Of a stretch of 64,000 nt of DNA, positions 59,160-64,000 are shown one piece after another. How positions within the stretch are numbered: position 1 is the stretch's first letter; each line of letters begins with the position of its first letter. Source of the DNA: Pyrocephalus nanus (taxonomy: Eukaryota > Chordata > Aves > Passeriformes > Tyrannidae); NCBI GenBank assembly GCA_038380795.1, contig CM076269.1:6076001-6140000 (forward strand). The letters run 5' to 3'. The notes beneath the pieces are model-generated. The model saw only the letters and a list, made by a program, of their open reading frames with translations. It searched no databases and was not told the DNA's origin. Both the position numbers and the translations under genes were made by a program.

Positions 59160-59515
59160 GCCCTCCGCATGGATGTGCACGCCGAATAAAGTCTTTTAAA
59201 GCATGTGAGAAAGAAAGCTGTCATCAAAATGTACAGAGCAATTACGGGTTGAAGGTTGAACTATTATTACTTCATGCCCTCCCACTCCCCTCCCCTCCAG
59301 GGTGGGAAGCAGGAGGGAGGATTATTCATTTGTATTCAAGCACTTCATTAATGTTTATAAGAGAATCCAAACACACAAGCAAAACAAGGACAAAACACTC
59401 GCGCCAGACGTGTGATGCGATAAATGTCACTGGAGCAAATATTTAGATCTGTTTACAGAGAGGCCTATTAAGTCCTTTTTGAAAAGCTGTGCAGTGTTGT
59501 GGCTTGGTCTCTGTC
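59160..59515. promoter_or_regulatory. Candidate enhancer-like element with a G4 motif
   Basis: Complex block with GAGCAATTACGGG, GGATTATTCATTTG, CTTCATTAATG, TCGCGCCAGACG, GATGCGATAAATG and GCCTATTAAG. CpGs are retained. A C-run cluster lies at 59277-59296. The mix of homeodomain cores and intact CpGs suggests constraint. Not tested. Confidence 0.33.
59277..59296 (-). other. G-quadruplex-type motif on the minus strand
   Basis: Plus-strand CCCTCCCACTCCCCTCCCC gives minus-strand G runs of 4, 4, 3 and 3 with loops of 1, 3 and 1. It fits the canonical four-run pattern with very short loops. Confidence 0.6.
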
Positions 59516-60120
59516 TAGCAGCTCCAGCGTAAACACATGGAAGATGGCTAAGTCTCTCTCTCTCATTTTGTTATGACATCTGGAAACCTAAGGAGGTTGG
59601 GAGAAGCCAACTGGCTGCCCTACTGCGATGTCTAACAACAGGGTCTGCCTGTTGAATGATGGCAGGACATGCAAAGTGGAACTGCTGAGTTCTTCAGCTT
59701 GTGCCAAAATCAGTGGATTTTCAACACAATAATCCCTCAACAAAAGTTGTTGCAACACAAAAGCCTTTGGTTCACTGCTAATGATGCAAGTCTATGCTCT
59801 CTGCCATTTTTCAAGATCATTTGCATTTCAGAAAATCAGTTCCACTAGGGACTAAAAAAGTGTGCAAGGATGGGTGGAGCCGCTCTATTCATCAAGTGAT
59901 GTGTCCCATAATCCCTTGCCTGAAGAACTGTAAGTTCTGGAGTTCATAATCAGCCTGGACTTCTGCAGATGTCCCATTCACATCACCATCTCCAGCCCCT
60001 TCACATACAAATATTTCTTTTGCTAAGAGTACTGAATAAGTTGAAAGGGATAAGAGAAATTTATAGATGGAAAAATCACAAGTCTTCGTCTCAGAGGTAA
60101 TAACATATTTGAGATATTTC
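59516..60120. other. Gene-free stretch, nothing seen
   Basis: Unique sequence with no recognised feature. Confidence 0.5.
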
Positions 60121-60215
60121 CACCTCTGTGGTCATGCCTCAGTTTCCAATATGTTATATAAGGTTTATAGATATAAAATCATCTGATGTATAGGATCAGG
60201 GTTCCTTATCCAGGT
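60121..60215 (+). repeat. Possible MIR-like 3' fragment
   Basis: CACCTCTGTG..CATGCCTCAGTTTCC, followed by an A/T-rich stretch with ATATAAAATCATCTG, loosely resembles the MIR sense segment CCTCTCTGTGCCTCAGTTTCC then ATCTGTAAAATG. The similarity is limited to one strong word. Confidence 0.3.
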
Positions 60216-60695
60216 GCCTCCTTTCTGTTTGGAAGGAATGATGCTCAGACCATACAGATGTGGAGGACTCTGCATAGTAATCTCAAGTGGTGCTGGCTGA
60301 ATCAAAACACTTTTAGTTTGAAACTCTCCTTCTGGCTTACTGAGTTTACTTCACTTTCTTTCCTGGCATAAAAATTCAACATGAAACCACAAGTAAATCT
60401 ACTCAGTCTGGTATTTAAGCCTACCAAAATCACAAATAAATTACAAGAATATGGACTTTTTTTTTTTTTCTTTTCTTCCTAATTCTCTTCATTAATTATT
60501 TGGCTACCAGAAATTCCTCTCTACATAAACCAGTGGGAAAGACGCCTTGCCCAGTTTCAAGAGGTACAGAGATAAAGTTCTGGATTCCAGGTTCAAGCAC
60601 TGCATACTTGTTTAATTTGTTTTAACGGGAACTACACTGAGCTGTGCCCCAGAGAACAGAAGAATGGGTTCCAAGTCTTTTGGGATTCTCCCACT
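60216..60695. other. Gene-free stretch with a T13 run
   Basis: Unique sequence, with a T13 run at 60457-60469 leading into a T/C stretch. Nothing else was recognised. Confidence 0.5.
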
Positions 60696-60696
60696 G

Positions 60697-60728
<32 letters not shown>

Positions 60729-60769
60729 CTATATCTATATATATCTATATATATATATATATATCTATG
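60696..60769. repeat. Compound GT/AT microsatellite
   Basis: A GT run passes into AT repeats that are interrupted at near-regular intervals by TCTATATCTATA units, about 74 bp in all. A 166-codon frame at 60644-61144 runs through it, producing an Ile-Tyr/Ile-Ser repeat peptide; that frame is an artefact of the microsatellite. Confidence 0.95.
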
Positions 60770-61210
60770 TTTAGCTGTAGTCCTTGCTCTTGGTGTGTTT
60801 TACTGCCCTTTAATACACTAGACTTGTTGGGAGTGCCAAGCCTTGAAACCTCATCAGTACCATGCCCAACATCCACAGGGAAGAGAGAGGAATCCCCTCC
60901 TCTATTCTTGTTTAGCTACCTCCTGCTCCTCTGCTTCGGAGCTAACCCTTGGGGTTATTTATGTTGCCTGACCTTGAGACAAATGGCATTTGGCAGGCTG
61001 CCGGATGACTTTGTGTTTCAAATCAAACGTTCTCAGTTTCTCCCACTGACAATGGGAATAATTCCTGAATGCTTCTTTGGAGGTGTTTCTTCCCATCTCA
61101 TTGCCTGCCATGGAGTTCTTCGGGAACTACGTCAGGGTTGGTGAACTTTAGCTTGACTTTCTTGTTAGGCGCAAGTACCAAGTGGTGTGTGTGGTTTTAT
61201 TCTGTGGTTT
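60770..61210. other. Gene-free stretch, nothing seen
   Basis: Unique sequence between two microsatellites. No feature was recognised. Confidence 0.5.
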
Positions 61211-61229
61211 GGTGTGTGTGTGTGTGTGT
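61211..61229. repeat. GT microsatellite
   Basis: Nine perfect GT units, about 440 bp after the compound GT/AT repeat. Confidence 0.9.
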
Positions 61230-61683
61230 TTTCTCTTTGTCCCAGAGTGTCTGCACTGCTGGTATTAGAGCTACAATTGTTCTATATATAAAGCAAAGAT
61301 CCCTTGAATGATCTGCCAAAGGCTTTATCTGTGAACAATCTTTGTCTGTACTTGCTTTGCCGTTAACCAGTTTTGACTCTACACCGTAATGGCTGGAGTT
61401 GCTTTGCCTTAACTGATATATATCAAAGGGAACTGCTAAAATTAACTGCTCATGAACTGTGTCCAGGATGTTAGATTAACTCATGTGGAATCCTTCAGTG
61501 AACAAACTGATTTACGATGTGTTTTGACATTGTTATTTGATGTGTTGCACAACAACTCAATTTTAAAAAATGAAGAGTGCTCCATTAATAAGAGATAAAT
61601 CTTTCCAGTGTAATTCAAATGAATCTGCAACATCTTGATAAGGGATCTTGTGCGGGTTTAGTGATTGTGTTTTGCATTCCCAG
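61230..61683. other. Gene-free AT-rich stretch
   Basis: Unique AT-rich sequence. A TCF/LEF-like ATCAAAGG occurs near 61423. No repeat was recognised. Confidence 0.5.
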
Positions 61684-61828
61684 GAATATCTTCCACTGGG
61701 ATCTCTTTGTCAGTAATGACAAAACCCATCCAAAATACGATACCTTTTGGGAGATTGTAGCTCTTTGTACTTCCAAAGATAGAAAAGGGCACTACAACAA
61801 GTGGTTCTCTAACAACCAATACTTCCAG
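61684..61828 (+). other. Exon-like open segment with splice signals
   Basis: TTGTGTTTTGCATTCCCAG precedes the segment and TTCCAG then GTTTGA ends it, giving a 145-base internal-exon candidate that is open in one frame. The peptide contains IFHWDLFVSNDK and EIVALCTSKDRKG. It looks less biased than most chance frames here, but I recognise no family, and GTTTGA is a weak donor. It may be an isolated exon, a pseudo-exon or chance. Confidence 0.2.
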
Positions 61829-64000
61829 GTTTGAGAATGCACAAGCACATCAACTCTGCTTTCTTTCAACTTCAGAGACATAATTTGCTGAAGTTTCTAC
61901 ACGGTACATCCCTTCCAAGTTTATCCAGCCACAATTAACTCGCAGTAAGTGCTCAAAGCAGTCAGTTTAATTCTCAGAAAAAATCACACCTTTATACATT
62001 TAGATATATTTTTTAAAAGCAAGCACAATTCTATTACTGGAACACAAACCAGTGTGAATGCTGACCTTAAACTATGTGTTAAAGGCTTGGGTCTCTCTGG
62101 ATACCCAACTTCAACAAAATTGCCTTTGAAAGCGAGCTTGAAGAATTATAAACTGTACAGTATTTCCCATTTCACAGCCAAGCCACTCAAGTTAATAAAG
62201 AAAATCCTCTCTGGCCTCACGCAATTAGCTGGGTAAAAAGCTGGTCAGTGCCAGTCTGCAGCCAGCAACGAGCCAACCCATGAAGTCAAACTGTTTCGTG
62301 CCTGCAAATGCCTGCTGCCTCAAGCCTCTGAACTTCAGCTCGCCACCAAGAGACCTGGATTATTTCAGGACGGTATAACCTGGTCTCATGGACTGATGAG
62401 GTTGTTTCTCGCTGGTATTCCATAAATGGAAAGGAGAAATGCTGAAAGAACCAAACTTCAGTTTGCTTGTGACTGTGTACCAATAGAGCATCCCAACTGC
62501 TTGAAAGCTATGTTAGAATTGTTTTAGCCATAACTTTGTATTAGAAATGTACAATTATCTTCTCCAGCAAGCAAATAATGAGCTTTCTTGAGAATGTTCT
62601 TTCTAGCTTTTTCCTGTATTAATTCATTATGAAAAATAAGGGCTTTCTGTATACTTAACTCTTATAAAAACAATAATTTTGAGGCCCTTTAGCATACTTG
62701 TACCTCTCCTGCTCCTGTGATATCCCAAAAACAAAGAATTACCTTAGCTTGAAAGAAAACTACAAGTTAGCATCCCATTTGACCCCCAGTATGTCAGGAC
62801 CAGCTCCTCACATGGTCTAAGGTTTTGCATTTTCACAATTACAGCATTATGGTGAGTTTACCAGAGCTTTAAAAGCAAAGGGACACATTGGGACATCCCA
62901 TCACACTTCACTGCTGGAATAACATTAATCTCAACGATCATTTCTAAAACTGCAAATCAATCACATGCCCGAAATACAAAGCCCTTCAAAAATTTGGACA
63001 TGTTTCTCAAATCACCCTTTTGCCCTCTCCCCCTCTGCTGCTTCTGCAAACTCCTGTACTGTGAGCATTTGGTCTCATATTTAAATAAATATTCCCCATC
63101 ACTATTATGCTGTCACCTGTAATAGGAAAAGGCTGCAAGAAATCAAAGGAGAGCTAAATTTGTGCAGTGGCAGAGAGCGTACAGAGAATAATCAGTCTTC
63201 ATTGTGACTGTTAACAAAAGTGAGGGAGCCTAATGGAGACCTTGGATTTAGTACAGTCTCTAAAGTATTGAGGGGATACTTTCAAGACACAGAATCGCCT
63301 ACTTTAAAGAAATACTTTTCCTGTGTTCCTTGTAACTTGACTTATATTAAAATGGAAAGAGGTTAGAAAATAACTTGGAGATTTGTTTCCTTTTTCTCAT
63401 TCCCTGGCTCACAAAAGGAGTCTGATGAATATTGCTTTGCTGTATGAAGGCAGCTTCTTCTCTGTTTTATGTGTTGGGGATATCTGTATCTCCCAACAGG
63501 TGCCCCAATGCAAGAGTTAGGGTAGAAGCTGCAAGTTTAATTAAATCTGGGGAAAACATAAAGCATTTATTGTTATTCCCTTAATTGTGCTGATATAGCT
63601 AACATGTTGGCTATGAATGCATTCCTAGATTTTCTCCATGCTTATCTCAGTGAACTCTGATTTTGCAGGGATACCCAAGCATGGAGAAACTCTGGACTGG
63701 AATTTGGGTGAAAGGTTTCCTAACTTCCACGTTAACTGAGTCTAGGAAAAGAAGAAATCAGAAAAGGTTCTTTTTCTACAATCCTTTCTCTATTTGCCAA
63801 CTGGCGTTTCTGGGAATGGTTCTGTGTTATCCCTGGCTTCAAGGGACACTCTGGAATGAGTATAACATACAGGATTTGGGCTTTCACTTCTAACACTGCT
63901 ACCCACCAGGATGGGGTGTAATCCTGATTTTGAAGAAGTAAGCAATAAAACTTGCTTTTGACATCTGTAAGACTCTTCAACCCTCAGTGTTGTTGCAGTG
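61829..64000. other. Gene-free stretch to the window end, nothing firm
   Basis: Unique sequence. An AATAAA at 63944-63949 followed by GT-rich DNA near 63985-64000 could be a polyadenylation site, but no upstream exon is supported. A plus frame at 63663-63893 ends 50 bp before it and encodes an unrecognised peptide. Confidence 0.5.

Noticed and set aside
60644..61144. 166-codon plus-strand frame
   Set aside because: It translates through the GT/AT microsatellite, giving an Ile-Tyr repeat; an artefact.
63900..64000. Possible LTR or terminal exon end with AATAAA and GT-rich sequence
   Set aside because: AATAAA is common in AT-rich DNA; no LTR boundary, internal region or exon is visible before the window ends.
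1..64000. Prokaryotic features (operons, CRISPR arrays, ribosome binding sites, integrons)
   Set aside because: Composition, repeats and the lack of long coding frames show vertebrate non-coding DNA; no direct-repeat/spacer arrays were seen.

Overview
The window looks like non-coding nuclear DNA from a bird. The best evidence is two chicken-repeat-1 (CR1) LINE 3' ends at 35621-35915 and 36370-36580. The second ends in the ATTCTGTG-type octamer tail typical of avian CR1. Interspersed repeats are otherwise sparse and mostly very old: MIR/CORE-SINE-like pieces and CR1/L3-like pieces found across amniotes. There are no L1, Alu or B-element sequences, which argues against a mammal. A non-avian sauropsid is not fully excluded. 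Base composition is AT-rich and CpG-poor, apart from one short CpG-dense patch at about 7141-7262.

I find no protein-coding gene, rRNA, tRNA, CRISPR array or other prokaryotic structure that I can defend. The longest open frames (186, 185, 166 and 166 codons) resemble no protein family I recognise, and they overlap other open frames or contain simple repeats. The window is best read as part of a gene desert or a very large intron. I cannot name the flanking gene.

Layout. 1-420: enhancer-like block with a TCF/LEF-type site. 421-4260: mostly featureless, with a sense MIR-like SINE at 3700-3885. 4266-4920: T-rich tract, then an AT-rich block with three neighbouring inverted repeats. 7141-7420: CpG-dense patch and flanking enhancer-like sequence. 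8230-8420: dense TAAT/ATTA cluster. 10498-10767: antisense MIR-like piece, a perfect 9-bp-arm palindrome holding AGGTCA/TGACCT, and two overlapping hairpins. 11-16 kb: many homopolymer tracts. 17.5-21.6 kb: three enhancer-like blocks and a 39-bp tandem duplication. 26.9-28.5 kb: an enhancer-like block and two ancient minus-strand CR1/L3 pieces. 33-39 kb: the densest repeat interval, with three CR1 pieces, a 74-78 bp diverged tandem duplication and an old amniote repeat. 46-51 kb: three antisense MIR-like pieces. 51.4-59.5 kb: four enhancer-like blocks. 60-61.3 kb: compound GT/AT microsatellites. The remainder to 64 kb holds nothing firm.

The enhancer-like calls rest on sequence texture and recognisable binding-site motifs. 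No conservation data were available, so they carry low confidence. If they are right, the window is a regulatory landscape of spaced elements serving a developmental gene outside it.
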